A DNA stretch of 64,000 nt from Odontocerum albicorne (taxonomy: Eukaryota > Arthropoda > Insecta > Trichoptera > Odontoceridae). A program made the translations under genes and the position numbers. This document shows, one piece after another, positions 11,561 to 23,349 of the stretch. Under the pieces are notes generated by a model that was given only the letters and a program-made list of their open reading frames with translations, had not been told where the DNA came from and did no database searches. The stretch covers positions 33,259,164 through 33,323,163 of the forward strand of contig OX463847.1 of the NCBI GenBank assembly GCA_949825065.1, read 5' to 3'. Positions within the stretch are counted from its first letter, which is position 1, and each line of letters opens with the position of its first letter.

Positions 11561-12935
11561 ACTAAGTCTATCAAGTTGAAAAGAAGTGTAATATAATATT
11601 TATAACATTTAAAGGTTACAGTAATTCAATTCAAAACACGAATTAAAATATTTTACAAAAGTTTGATGAAATTTCAAATGGTATCATCGAATTAAAAAAG
11701 TCTACGCAAAGCACACCCTTTTAACTGAACTCTGTTTGACTAACCTTTAGTTATCCGATTCAGGATTAAACAACGAAACCAATCCAACTGGAACGTTTTT
11801 TCTGTCACAAGTGGACCAACATTAATTTATATTGATTAGTCTTAACTGACTGATGGTTGGTGTTTGGCATTTTGTGCGGGGGATGGTCGAGTGTCTCGGC
11901 ACTTTTATCAAGCTATTGACAGTGAAAAGGGCACATGGCTGCTTGCGATAGCAAATGTCGATAGCAGTTACTGACAGAACCCTCAGAGTGTTTTTTGATC
12001 CTCGAAAATTGTCTGCAACTGATGTGTGACTACATCTCCGATTTTATAAAATTATTCGAGTTATTTAAATCACGAAACAAAAAATAAGCTTATGATATTT
12101 TTTTACTTAAATCGATAAAAAATTAATATAAACTTCAAGTGAGAAGTAAAAGTAAGTGAAAGGAGTATAAATATTAAGGTAAAAAGAAATATTATACATG
12201 AGAGAAAATACTATATCGTAAATAAATATTTTTTAAACATAAATTAAAGATAGAAGCAATCTTGCAATAAAACAATATCATTTTTTTAATAACAAAAATT
12301 AGCATAAAAATAAACATTAGGAGTTTTTACAAATAACGAATGTTTTAAAAGCGCTTTTAAAAAGAGGGATTTCGTATGAAAAGTTGTGTGAAATTTAAAT
12401 AACATACTGAAAATCCCGATTCGGAAATTATGAAAAAATTGTGAAAAATATTTCAATGAGGTTTATGATACCGCGATAGCTTTTTGAAGTTTGTGCAGAA
12501 GTTTGCTGGTTCGAAGCTTGACTGAATTAATTAATAAATATTACAAGTCGTCGTATATGTGGTAGAGATAAACCGAGAAAACGTGACTGGACTAAGTTGG
12601 TCAGAATTAAATGGAAAATTTAGAAGCACGAATAATAGAGGATTGTACAGTAAAAGATGTATGAATTTTGAAGAAGCAAAAAATGTATGATTGTTTAGAA
12701 TTGTCGGTTCTCGTTGCTTACTCCAGAAGAAACAAATGTGATCATTTGTATAGATTTCGTAGTATGTATTTTTTTTATGTTTGAATACTTCGCTAGGGTT
12801 GAAAAATGATAAATTAAGTATTTTTTTGCTTATATTGATCCCCTTTATCATCCCCTTCAACTCATTTTTATCATGTGAATTGTGTCTCATATGTGTCTTA
12901 TATTGAGAATTGTGTCTCATATTGAGTATGCATAC
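11561..12935. other. No recognisable feature
   Basis: AT-rich. 11720-12020 is somewhat more complex but shows no protein family. A 165-residue minus-strand frame at 12531-13028 overlaps a SINE and has no recognisable domain. Confidence 0.45.
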
Positions 12936-12939
12936 ATAT

Positions 12940-13215
12940 TGAAAAGCGTGGCCGGGAGACAACATTACCTTCGGCCTCATTGATCGAACCTTCAAATTCA
13001 GAACCATCGTAGTGGATTTGAAACTCATAGTTCATTATCACATGTGTTGCAAGTACTACCACACGTGAAGAGGTAAAAACATTCGCACACCTCTAGCGAG
13101 CGTGTGTTTTTACCAGACGACTCTTTAATTTTTTTCCAGATATCATCAAGAATCGAACTCAAAACCCTCAGAAAGAAGTCAAGCGTCTTACCACCTAGGC
13201 CACGGAGGTCGTCAA
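12940..13215 (-). mobile_element. SINE-B copy (tRNA-derived)
   Basis: It shares ordered blocks with 19905-20165: GGAAGACAACATTA-like start, CCTCATTRATC, TTTTTACCAGRCGA, then a tRNA-like head read on the minus strand (ACCTCCGTGGCCTAGGTGGT...GTTTTGAGTTCGATTC). Box A is TGGCCTAGGTGG and box B is GGTTTTGAGTTCGATT. The outer block carries inverted GTGT..ACAC phrases. About 275 bp; the head is better preserved than in the other copy. Confidence 0.8.
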
Positions 13216-14335
13216 GTTCCATCATTATGTCGCAAGTATCAATCATCCAGTATAAAAGAATAATCAAGAATATTAAAGCCCCCCTTACTAACGTTATTTC
13301 TCTCCTCTTATTTTACGTCCAAAAATAATTACTATGCATTAATAATTGCATCGATGGCATGAGTACCGCATATGCAGTTGTTACCCATCAATTTGTGTGG
13401 CACGCGACCTGCATCAGGCATAGCAAATGCGTTTCGATCGATTTATATTCTTCTTATTCAGTTCATTGGGAATTGTTTTCTGTGACCATCTGCGGTCATA
13501 CATTGGGGACACATTCAACTAATGCAGTAACTTAACAGTTCAAATTTAAATGTTTTATTTATGCCGTAAATGATAGGGGTACTAATCCCATAGATTTTTT
13601 TATTGGGATAAGTTCATGGTGTTAAGACGAGTGGAAGTATATTAAACTTATTGAAACCACCATGCTTGGAATATATGATATATAAAATGAAAACATTTTT
13701 TCTATAAGTGTTATATCAGTTTTAACATACTGGTATTATAAATATTTTTTTATCAAGGGTCAATTAATCTAAAAAAATAATAGTTCAATAAATTGCTAGA
13801 TTTTATGTTGTACGTATTCAAAAGACAACGGAATAATGGGGGATAAGAATTAATACACTATGCTTATAATAATAAGCGTATTGATTTTTGGAAGGATAAA
13901 AATGAAAACCTGTGAACATGGATGCTGGCGTCGGAGTTTCTGCCGCTGAGACACCACCTACCATGTGCCATATTGAGTTTTCTTAATCGCCTACTCTCCT
14001 ACGTGGGTAGATTAAAAGAAAATCCTTTAAGGTGAAGGATTGGCATATCCACCAATATGCGTGTGTGGTGATATTAAATTAATGTCGTACCTGATGGCTT
14101 GTCGAATGTGCCCCGTTAGCAGCTCGGAAGAAGGCATGCTGAAAGGAAACCCCAATGCAATCACAATTGCATATTTCTGGGCTTACACAATATAGATATG
14201 ATGTTACCGATACGACTGAAAAATAATGAAATATTTATTCAGTATAAAATATAAATTGTCAATATTGCATATAGAGAAGAAAATGTGGTATTTCGATGTG
14301 CGACAAAATATGAAATGTTATTTGGGAAGAATAAA
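13216..14335. other. No recognisable gene; richer block at 13920-14180
   Basis: 13920-14180 is clearly less AT-rich (ACACCACCTACCATGTGCC, CTCCTACGTGGGTAGA) and may be a fragment of an unrecognised repeat or LINE 3' UTR. I cannot assign it. Confidence 0.4.
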
Positions 14336-14337
14336 CG

Positions 14338-14428
14338 TCTGTGGCCTAGTTCGTGAGATGTCTGTCTTCTAGCCCGAGGGTTATGTTCGTCATCGTTGTT
14401 GGGCCTCGTTGTCGAAGATCCCCTCGCC
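14338..14428 (+). mobile_element. SINE-A tRNA-like head fragment
   Basis: TGTGGCCTAGTTCGTGAGATGTCT begins with box A TGGCCTAGTTCG. It is followed by CCGAGGGTTATGTTCGTC (box B-like). It matches the head of the copy at 9415 on the opposite strand. The body seen in other copies does not follow, so it is a head-only fragment. Confidence 0.6.
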
Positions 14429-14587
14429 ATTCCAATGTTAATTCAGTTGGAAAACAAAGCTGTACCGTGGAGTTTTTTTAAGTGAGTGACCTGTTGCATA
14501 TCGGCAAACTCATCAGTCACAACGCTTTACAGTATCCGATGGCACATCAAAGAGACGATCAGAGCACACCGGCGGGATGTTTTTCCC

Positions 14588-14748
14588 TTTTTTTTTTTTT
14601 TTTTGAAAGAATAGATATGACCAAAGTCATAGGTATCCTTATACCCCCGAATGTTAGGTGGAAAAATCCTTTATCGTTTGAGGGGAGTAGCACAACGTGG
14701 AGCTCGAACCGGCGACCTTTCGCACGGAAGTCCAGTGCATACGGTACG
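14588..14748 (-). mobile_element. SINE-C copy, reverse
   Basis: It begins at a long T run (14588-14606), the complement of a poly-A tail. Then comes GACCAAAGTCATAGGTATCC and, at 14700-14745, GAGCTCGAACCGGCGACCTT and TTCGCACGGAAGTCCAGTGC, the complement of the tRNA-like head in the 8102 copy. About 160 bp, the best retroposed structure of the two. Confidence 0.8.
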
Positions 14749-14896
14749 ATTCCTGTTGAATAAAAAATAATTAAAAAAAGGCTTTCAGTTTCGTTTTCAA
14801 TTAAAGCCTCTCTTGCATCTTTCTAATCGGTTGGATGAGATGAAATTTTCAGGTTTACTATATAACATGTATAACTTAAGTGTAATACTAAGTAAG

Positions 14897-15830
14897 TCCA
14901 GAAAGTAAGTGTACTGAATTTTCGTAGGCTACAATTTTTTTTATTTAAACAAAAAAATTACGTGGTTACCGTAGTACATATGTAAGCTATTTTTCGATAT
15001 AGTCGCCATTCCTCTCAATGCAGGTGGTGAAGCGGGGTATCAACTTTTTGATGCCTTCCTCGAAGTAGTTTCCCGCCAACCCCTCCGTCCACTTCTCCAC
15101 CTCCTCCTTTACCTCCTCGTCGGTTGAAAACCTTTTTCCACCCATGTGCAGCTTCAGGGAGGTAAAGAGATAGTAATCTGAAGGTGCTAGGTCAGGGGAA
15201 TGCGCGGGATGGTTCAGGACATCCCATTTAAACGAAGCGAGCAGGTCCTTCGTGGCGTTGACCATGTGTGGTCTGGCATTGTCGTGCAGCAAGCAGACTC
15301 CCTTTGTCAGCATGCCTCTCCTCTTGTTCTGAATCGCCCTCCGCAATTTTTTTAGGGTCTCACAGTATCTTGCAGAGTTGATGGTCTCCCCTTGAGGCAT
15401 ATATTCAATTAAAATTATGCCTTGACAGTCCCAAAACAATTTCGTCAGTCACAATTGAAGGTCTTCCGCTCCTCTGATCATCATGCACAGACGTACGACC
15501 GTTTTTAAACTCGCGACACCACTTGTACACACTTTACATAGCTTTATCACCTTATGCAGTTTTCACCTCATTATAAACCTCAACCGGAGGTTTTCCCTTC
15601 CAAACGAGATAACGGATAACGCCGCGTATTTCGCACTTGGCGGGAGATTGGATTTACATTTTTCACGAAACGTGTTGTCGCGTCGACACTTCTCAACGTA
15701 CTGACCTCGAACCGGTCTCGTTGCGGAGGGGAAGGGTCAGGCTACACGGAAGTGTAGCCAACATGTCGAAAATAAAATCCATCCGGTCGTGAGAGCCTCA
15801 GTACACTTACTTTCTGGATACGCCTCGTAC
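14897..15830 (-). mobile_element. Mariner-like element copy 2, internally deleted
   Basis: The inverted repeats TCCAGAAAGTAAGTGTACTG (14897-14916) and its exact complement (15799-15818) bound the element. The right end also carries the outer ACGCCTCG, which the left end has lost. On the minus strand the N-terminal part (15670-15440) reads as the paired helix-turn-helix region ending near RPSIVTDEI. It then jumps directly into GLSRHNFN/FWDCQGI, so the segment with the first catalytic Asp is deleted. The C-terminal frame 15439-14987 is intact, with LLHDNARPH and HSPDLAPSDYYLF (second and third catalytic Asp, 34 residues apart). About 930 bp against 1.3 kb for a full element. Confidence 0.92.
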
Positions 15831-15904
15831 AATATAATATGTGGTGTGTATGTCAAAATGAGAATTGTTATATCAGAAGGCTATGAAAAAGGGCTAGTGT
15901 GCTA

Positions 15905-15985
15905 TTAAAAAAGGCATACTTATTTTTAAAGGCATACTTATTTGTAGAAAAGGCATACTTATTATAAAAAGGCATATTTTATTAT
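15905..15985. repeat. Short tandem repeat AAGGCATACTTATT, four copies
   Basis: AAAGGCATACTTATT recurs four times with variable A-rich spacers (15911, 15930, 15951, 15969, the last one ATATTTTATT). It lies just right of mariner copy 2. Confidence 0.8.
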
Positions 15986-16014
15986 AAAACAACGCTATGG
16001 AAGTTAATCTGTAA

Positions 16015-16150
16015 ATCTCCGTAGTTTATTTGATAAGACGCTAGTCTTTTAAATGTGGGTTGTGGATTCAATTTTACCTATATATAGTATATTATTTTAT
16101 AAGTTTTCAGTCTTCGGTTAGAAGAGATTGCTGAGGATACAGCCAAAACT
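16015..16150 (+). mobile_element. Diverged SINE-A copy
   Basis: TAGTTTATTTGATAAGACGC, then GTGGGTTGTGGATTCAATTT, resemble box A and box B of the SINE-A head. The later GGTTAGAAGAGATTG is the complement of the body phrase CAATCTCTTCCAACC seen in the minus-strand copies. Confidence 0.55.
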
Positions 16151-17685
16151 CTTTCTTTTTTTACAATTTTTGCACGCAAAAAATGGTAGTATTGATTTTA
16201 AAAAGGACTTAATTTCCTTGTGAATTTTGTTTTTAAATACTAGTTAATAAGATCAAATGTTTATTTATTAATTTTCTGACATTTTTAAAGATATATACTC
16301 GTATATACAGATGCATTTAGATGATCTCTGATGCCATGTGGTAGAACTTTGGATTCTACTTCGAGAAGAGTTAGAATATTAAGTAAGAAATTAAGTTGTT
16401 ATTTCACTAATTACATTCCTCCTCGCGACTCGTTTTTCTACGTATTATCTCGTGTTTGTCTTTAGGAAAAATAAACCAAGTTGAACCTAAGCATTGCATC
16501 CGAAGACAACTTCGGGATAGGAAGTAGAAACATACAAAATAATCTCGAAACAGAAGGTAGAGAATAACAAAGCAATTTATACTTAAATATCCTAAAATGG
16601 AAGTCCACAAAGTTAAAGCTGATTTAAGAAATATAAATATAATACTCGTATATAGTTTGACTTATACCAATACTCCTTAAGACTGTTGAAAATGAAATCG
16701 GAAACAATAAGTTTTCATGGAAGGGTAATTAATGTTTTTGTTAAATATTTTGAAGCATAAACATATACTATATGTTCATTAGGTAAATTTATTTATAGAT
16801 TAATATAGCTATTAATATAGTTCTTTATGATTCAACGTTTATTATTTTGCATGTATGATATACGCCCAGAAATAAAATTCTTAGTAATCAATAAGCAATA
16901 TTTTAAGCATCGGAAATACATACGATTCCCGCTTTGTGTCATTATCGAGTCAGCGGGCATATCTGTCCCATAAAACGTCTTGTTAGTTCTTAATGATAAT
17001 AAATGAAGCTAACTCATAGTTAGGGGTTGTAAGCTTTGAGCCACAATCAAAGCGAACACCAGCAATACTAATTTTGTGTCATTAAATGTGTGTGACCGTA
17101 ATGTCTAATCCATTGTTGAGGGGATGCATGCGTGTCTCGATAATAGAATGAATTTTACCAGAAAATGAGGGTCTTGACAATGGAATTGTGGAAAAAATAA
17201 GGAAGTTGAAGATAAAGTGGGAAAGAATGATAACAAAGATGATAAATGATGTGAATGTCTATCAATCGGTTGTTAAGTGAAAAAAAGGTCATTCCCTTTA
17301 GCTGAGATAAAATATCACTTGTTTTAAGAAATCTCTTTCTCGTCACTTGGGCACTGCTGTAGCTACCAGAAGGGATTTATTCTTCTTTTTTTAGTAAATT
17401 GTGATTTATTAAATTTTTGGCTGTGGGTATTCCTAAGGCTGTAAACAGGTTTCTATTAAATTAAGTATATTTCTTGATTGGTTTTAGTCGATATTTTATT
17501 TTATTTTAATGTGTTTATTTTGTTAAAGTAATATAAATATTATGTTTACGTAATATTGAATGAATTGATGATCTTTTTTTTTTGGTGAGTATTTTTTTTA
17601 ATATTATGAAGTAAAATAGTACTAAAAGCAGATGATCTTAATAATTATTGTAATTTCAGTTAACATTTTGTCTTCCTCAAAGTTT
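16151..17685. other. No recognisable feature
   Basis: AT-rich; TACTCGTA at 16296 and 16643. Short open frames carry no recognisable motif. Confidence 0.45.
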
Positions 17686-17689
17686 TAGA

Positions 17690-18062
17690 GATATGGGTGA
17701 CGTTCGCAGCTTTAGAAAATCTTACCATCAAAATTTATGCTTATATATGAACACTACACAAATAGACTACACTCCACCTAAAACCGAAAGTTACTATCGG
17801 AAGATTTATACAGGTTTCTTGGTAGTTCGTCTTCCCTTTGTAAGTTTTCTGCGGCTTTTTTTACCAATATGTTTTTCTTAATATATGCATATTTAGGGAA
17901 GTTTCTAATCTAATGGTCATAGCCACCTTCTTCATATTATAATGGTCAACTTGTTTTTTTTTAATATATCAATAATAGTTGTTTGAAAAGTTCGGTTTAC
18001 AGTTCTCTTGAGGACAGTCTGCTGTCTAAACGGCTCTATATAAATTGTTTTTTTATTCTTAC
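17690..18062 (+). mobile_element. LINE-A 3' end, 5'-truncated
   Basis: It starts within the last ORF2 codons (GGTGACGTTCGCAGCTTTAGAAAA, equivalent to the SFRKHL region) and continues through the shared 3' UTR: AACACTACACAAATAGACTACAC, GTAGTTCGTCTTCCC, GCGGCTTTTTTACCAATAT, CTAATGGTCATAGCCA. It ends at CTGTCTAAACGGCTCTATAT...TATTCTTACTATTATTC. Typical 5' truncation of a LINE. Confidence 0.85.
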
Positions 18063-18124
18063 TATTATTCATTTATAAGGTAAACCTCAACATAACCTTT
18101 TTGATTATATGGTATGCTTAAACT

Positions 18125-18235
18125 GTGGATGATATGTCATATTGGAAAACAATTTTTTTAGGTCTTATTAATCGAACAGCAATGTTAAAAAATACTGGAT
18201 AAGGCACAAGGCTCCCTACATTTAAATGTAGTTTG
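18125..18235 (-). mobile_element. SINE-B fragment
   Basis: TGGAAAACAATTTTTTTAGGTC, TTATTAATCGAACAGCAATG and ACTGGATAAGGCACAAGGCTC align with the outer part of the 19905 copy (TTGGATAAGGCACGCAACTC). The tRNA-like head is missing. Confidence 0.5.
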
Positions 18236-19620
18236 GAGTTTATTGTTTATATATAGGTTCAGCTTTTTCATCGTATTCCATCACATGGCAGAGCAACGTA
18301 ATGTGTGTGATATTTTTATAAGCTTACAAATAACTTGGAATCAACTAATTCACTCGAAAGAATTTGCTTCCGCTGTTTTGGTCGCTCGGTCAAACAATGT
18401 CATTATTCCATAGTGATCATTGATGAATTACTCGAAGAATGCCTGCCGTTGAAGTATGTACGAGTATAATGTAGTGAGAGTTTCGGGGAGTTTGGGCGTA
18501 TAGGGAGATACTTTTGGAAATTTAAGGAAATGTTGAGCAAATTTGGAAAGGATGTTTGTACTCTTCCCTTCTTTATTCTATTTCATTCCTCATATTTTTT
18601 TATAAAATATATGAATAAAACTTTATTAGTTTATTTTGTTTTAAAATATATTTGAGCTTTGTACCCTATATTGTATTGTATTTTAATGGTATTATGTACA
18701 AAGAAACTAGATTGCTTTGTATGTGTATTGTTATATATTTTGATTGTCGATTTTTTTCATAAAAGCTTTTAGTTTCTATAGCATAAAAATATTGGAACAC
18801 AGAGGTAACAATTACTTTATTGACGTGCGGAACCTTACTGAGAATTGTTTTTTTCGCTCTTACCAACTAGGCAACTGAGTTCCTTATTACTTCATTAACG
18901 CATTCGCATTTATCTGTATCGAAAATAATTGTTGAAATATAGATATAAATTGCTCATTAGCGAAAGAAAATTTCTCTGTTCAATATTCAATTATATTTTG
19001 GTTAAATTTGATTATCAATTTTTGTTGCAGTTCTCAAAATAACAATGTCTACTTTTACTCTATGCTACCTTTATTGTTCACTTTATTATGACTTTGTCGT
19101 GTATTATTCTCTTAACCTACCAATTATAAAATCATACAGTTTATTGTAATTGCTATAACAAATTGAATACAAGGCACGATATACTTAGTTATAAATCGCG
19201 TGCTAATTTGTAGAATCAATTGTCCTTTTTGACAAAATTTCCGACAAATGAGTTCACAGAATGAGCCCAGTTTTGGCTTACGCACGCGAGCTTACAACCG
19301 GCTTACGCTATATAATTACGAACGTAAATCTAAAAGTGCGTGCTTTATCCAATTTATACATTTCAAATTGGATGATTTCTGTGAATCAATTTAAGAGGAA
19401 ATTGAATAAATTTTAATCATTGTGTTTTGATTAACCTCTAAAACTCCATTAAAAGAACAATGAATGACCCATCGAAAAAAAAAAATTAAGAAATTAATTC
19501 TGACATTCATATTTACTGACTGGTCAATGTATCATTTTACCATTATTTGCTTATGTTTATCATTGATTTGTTTTAGACCATTTGTAAGTTTGAAAGAAAA
19601 AAACATTTATTGTTTTGTAT
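18236..19620. other. No recognisable gene; possible tRNA-like head at 18800-18885
   Basis: 18855-18885 (CTCTTACCAACTAGGCAACT) resembles the complement of a SINE head. The remainder is AT-rich with TACTCGTA (complement) at 18459 and no recognisable gene. Confidence 0.4.
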
Positions 19621-19624
19621 TACA

Positions 19625-19802
19625 CTTTTGTTATCTACAATACAACAAAGGTTTATTGAAATTTCAATATCTTCCGACTAACCAGAAAGGTTTTTATAAA
19701 GTCTTAAGTGAAAACCATACTGAAACCCTTTTTCAAAAAAGTATGAAACGCCCAGGTCAGAAGATAAAAGGCTTTAACAACTGGGCAACGAATACCGTAT
19801 AT
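19625..19802 (-). mobile_element. SINE-A copy
   Basis: The body begins TTATCTACAATACAACAAAGG, with CAATATCTTCCGACTAACCAGA and TTAAGTGAAAACCATACTGAA in family order. It ends in CCCAGGTCAGAAGATAAAAGG and TTTAACAACTGGGCAACGAAT, the complement of the head. Confidence 0.75.
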
Positions 19803-19904
19803 ATGTATGTACTCGTATAAACTAAAAGCCACATTAAAGTATTTTTCGTTCATTTATTTTCGTATAGACCGTTCAATATACTCGAACTTTCATATTGACA
19901 TAAT

Positions 19905-20165
19905 GAAGGGCGTGCCCGGAAGACAACATTATTTTCAGCCTCATTAATCAAACCTTAAGGATTACAACCATTGGATAAGGCACGCAACTCACGGTTCCAA
20001 TACTACCGTACCAGAAGAAGCAATAATACTCTCACACATCTAACGCATGGGAGTTTTTTTACCAGGCGAACTCGTTTAGTTGGGCCCTTTTTATTTATTT
20101 TTTCGGGTACGATGGGGAATCGAATCTGAAATAAACAAGTGCAAACTAGACCTCAGAGTTCATTA
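19905..20165 (-). mobile_element. SINE-B copy
   Basis: GTGCCCGGAAGACAACATTA, CTCATTAATCAAACCTTAAGG, GATAAGGCACGCAACTCACGG, TTTTTTTACCAGGCGAACTCG, then GGGGAATCGAATCTGAAATA and AACTAGACCTCAGAGTTC. Same block order as 12940-13215, with a more decayed head. Confidence 0.75.
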
Positions 20166-20784
20166 ATGAAAAAAAAAATTTAAATTAATAAAAAGCAAAA
20201 TATTTAGAAACAAAATTATAAAATGTATAGATTTAAAGACTATTGAACAATTTGCATGAATAGCTTTTTATTTGATTACAGAATTTTTATATTACTTAAG
20301 ATCGAAGACGGGACAATATACGACAGTGCAGTCCAATAAATCTTCCCCCACGTGGCCGTGGATGGATGGTACGTATTTATACACTTGGCGACATTCTGCG
20401 CATTCAGAGGGCGGTGTTTCTTGAAAGACCACACATGAATCTTGAGGTACGCCCATCTGTACGAGTATATTTAGATTGTCATATATTTAAGTCAAAACAA
20501 GCCAGTTGTTGCTGGATTTCAATAGACGAAATGAAAGTAATAATTAATATATTGCGAATTGCTGTAAGACGTTGAAATAAAATGACGCAGTAGCAGCTCA
20601 ACAAGAAAATGGTTAATTTTTGTATCACAAGACATATACAGCCAAATCCAGGTCAGTCAAACTTTTAATGACAACGGGGGTTTATTTGATGAAGTCTCGA
20701 AAGATGATGAGTTATATTATGTTTGTATATCAATGAACAGGGAATTAATATTTTGGTTATTGTATTATTATATCATACTTTCAT
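20166..20784. other. No recognisable feature
   Basis: A slightly richer stretch at 20330-20460 (CCCACGTGGCCGTGGATGG) has no assignable family. TACGAGTA at 20460. Confidence 0.4.
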
Positions 20785-20935
20785 TGTATACAGTACAATC
20801 TGGGGAAATTTTAGAAAAATATGTTAAAGAGGCCATGAGTGAAAACCAGAAAGGAAAACGGGAATCCAGTTCGCAACCTCCGGATCGGAAGATACAATAG
20901 GTTTTAGGATACAGAATTAGGCAAAGTATAACATT
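20785..20935 (-). mobile_element. SINE-A copy
   Basis: TGTATACAGTACAATCTGGGG starts the body. GAGTGAAAACCAGAAAGGAA and CCAGTTCGCAACCTCCGGATC lead into the head complement, ending GATACAGAATTAGGCAAAG. Confidence 0.7.
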
Positions 20936-21619
20936 TTTTAGCAATTAATTAAACAAATCAATATATCTACATGATTTGCCAAAATTTCAGTAAATATTAT
21001 ATTTTTATACTGCTGTTTTGTAAAAAAAAACACCAATTAGCTGGAATAAATTCTAAGAATGCGGTTTTGAAAAATCAAGGTATTCATACTACTTGGTGGT
21101 CGAACAGTATTGGAGATATGAAAGGTCCAGTCCACCCATAATAGAGAAAGTTGAAATTTTTGTAAAAGGAATTGTACCCGTACGTAAAATAATTGGCTAG
21201 AAGAGATTGACATTAAGAAATAAATCCGCGATTAAATAAATTAATAAGGTAGCCAAAATATTGGGAAAAATAAAGAAAGAAAAAGATTTAAAAAAAATGG
21301 GAGGTTGATAATGGATAAACACTATCCATTAAACCACTGCCTAAAGGTAATAATGTAAAAAGGGCTGATGAATTTACACCTAGTAATAAGGTAGCACGAA
21401 AATTGTCGAACATGATTGGTAAAGAAAACGCCGAGACCATGGACTGTTTTTACTAACAGTAGAAAGCATGATCCTTTTTCAAAATAGATTTATGTTTTAA
21501 AAATATATTGAGAAACTCACGATTTATCGTTCCACAGTAAAATCAGCGTAGTAATTACCTGAAACAAAAATAATATTAAAATAATACATTTTTTAACTCT
21601 TCTCAAAAATATAATTTTA
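20936..21619. other. No gene; short LINE tail at 21190-21240
   Basis: TTGGCTAGAAGAGATTGACAT then AATAAATCCGCGATTAAATA matches the LINE 3' tail seen at 7846 (minus) and 24840. The rest shows nothing. Confidence 0.4.
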
Positions 21620-22530
21620 ATTGGACAAATCAACAACTAATAGCTTGAAATGTTATTCCACTGACAATTCCAAGAATGATCGACGTGAAGCAGAGATCCG
21701 AATACGAATTGGAATGGCAAAATCAGCTATGACAAGTCTGACGACTATATCGATTAACCGGTTTATACTCAGAATAACTATAATCAGTCTAGTTAAATAT
21801 CTCGTATTCCCCATAGCACTGTAGTATGGAAGGTATACATGGATGATGTGAAAGAAGGAAATAAGTATGATATTATATATGCCTTTGACATGTTGTGATG
21901 GAGGTGGATGATCCGTATTCCATGGACCGCAAGGTACACCAATGTATCTATTAATAATAATTCGACAGTACCGAAAGGCTTTCCACAACATACAAGAAAA
22001 CGATCCTTACATATTTCCGGCATGTTGCTACTAAGAACAGTAATAGGCTTGAAAAAGTAGCGATAATGAGAACAATGGAGATAAATCGAAGAAAAAGGTC
22101 TTCTACCAGATGAACAGATCCAATAAAGGATTTAACATGATCAATTTTAAACGTTGCACTAAACATCGCCCAGGAAGGGAAAGGATGGAAAGAGATGATC
22201 CACCAAGTTCCAAACATAACATATAAGAAAAGGATCCTTACATACTTCAGGCAAGAGATGATCTACCAAGTACTAAACATAATACACAAGAAAACGATCC
22301 TTACATACTTCAGGCATGTTGCTACTAAGAACACAGATAGACTTGAAAAGGTGGTGATAACGGGAACAATTGAGGGAAATTGAGTAAAAAGGTATTCTAC
22401 AAGATGAACAGATCAAATAAAGGATTTAATATGATCCATTTTAAACGCTGCACTAAACATTGGCCAGGAAGGCTAATTATGGAAAGAGATGATCTACCAA
22501 GTTCCAAACATAACGCTCAGAATTGAGCAC
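21620..22530 (+). pseudogene. LINE ORF2 C-terminal part with internal tandem duplication
   Basis: 21621-21824 gives RIRIGMAKSAMTSLTTISI and LVKYLVFPIALYG, the conserved post-RT stretch of many insect LINEs (RI-x-MAK-x-A ... LVKSLVFPI-x-YG). 21990-22200 gives TYFRHVATKNSNRLEKVAIM and later KRSSTR.TDPIKDL, the distal tail. That distal unit is then repeated at about 22230-22520 (TYFRHVATKNTDRLEKVVITG), so the 3' portion is tandemly duplicated (about 270-300 bp). Several frameshifts and stops; dead. Confidence 0.8.
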
Positions 22531-23345
22531 GCGATGAAAAAGAACACAAGAATTATTTTTGTATATTTTGATTACATAAAATAAATTACTTGGTTATATA
22601 ATATAAATGGATTATATAAGATAAATGACTGATTATAACAATTCTATTTGGTATTGTAGTAAAAGTTTTCTACGCTTTATCTTTCTTCATTTCAACTTAA
22701 GCGTTTTAAAACAATTATTTTTAACGAATGAAATCGTCGTTCGGAAGTTTACAACTCATCATTCCCGAAATGGACTCAAATTAAAAACTTGCCGACAGTA
22801 AAAAAAAACTGAAAATAAACGGAGTCCAAACGAAATCACGTTTTTAAAGCTTACATCGTGAATTCAAATATTGGATTTCAGTATTTTTTGCTTGAAACGA
22901 AAAACGTGCAATAAAAATCGCGGTTAAAATTGAGTCAGAATCAGGCGTTCGGTTAAATGGTGTGCAATTAAAGCTATACTATAGAAGTTCATCGCTCGAG
23001 TTCTGCTCGCTAAGTTGTAGGTTTTATTGGGAACACTCAGGGCCGAAACTGTGGTTACAGTTGCCTCTGTGGTGATTTTTTTAAATGCCTATTATTGTTT
23101 TTGTAGTTGTCATCACAGGTAAACCATCTTAACTGGAAAAGGGAACGAATATAACCCACGTCCATGATAATTGGTTATTTTTACTCCAGAAAAGAGATGA
23201 GTGATATCTCTATGGAAGCTTTATCTTCGGAAATGGATTAACATTGACCGTAAGCTAATAATAGCCAAGTTTTGAAACACATATTTTAAGAGTGCTATAA
23301 TTATTCTCATATAACTGGATTTTAAAATGAAAAATGTTTTTTTAA
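22531..23345. other. No recognisable feature
   Basis: AT-rich. Imperfect poly-purine and poly-pyrimidine phrases only; no gene seen. Confidence 0.45.
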
Positions 23346-23349
23346 TATT

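Noticed and set aside
12531..13028. 165-residue minus-strand protein
   Set aside because: It overlaps the outer part of SINE-B, is low-complexity and matches nothing recognisable.
18659..18866. Minus-strand 66-residue protein
   Set aside because: Chance frame in AT-rich DNA with no motif.
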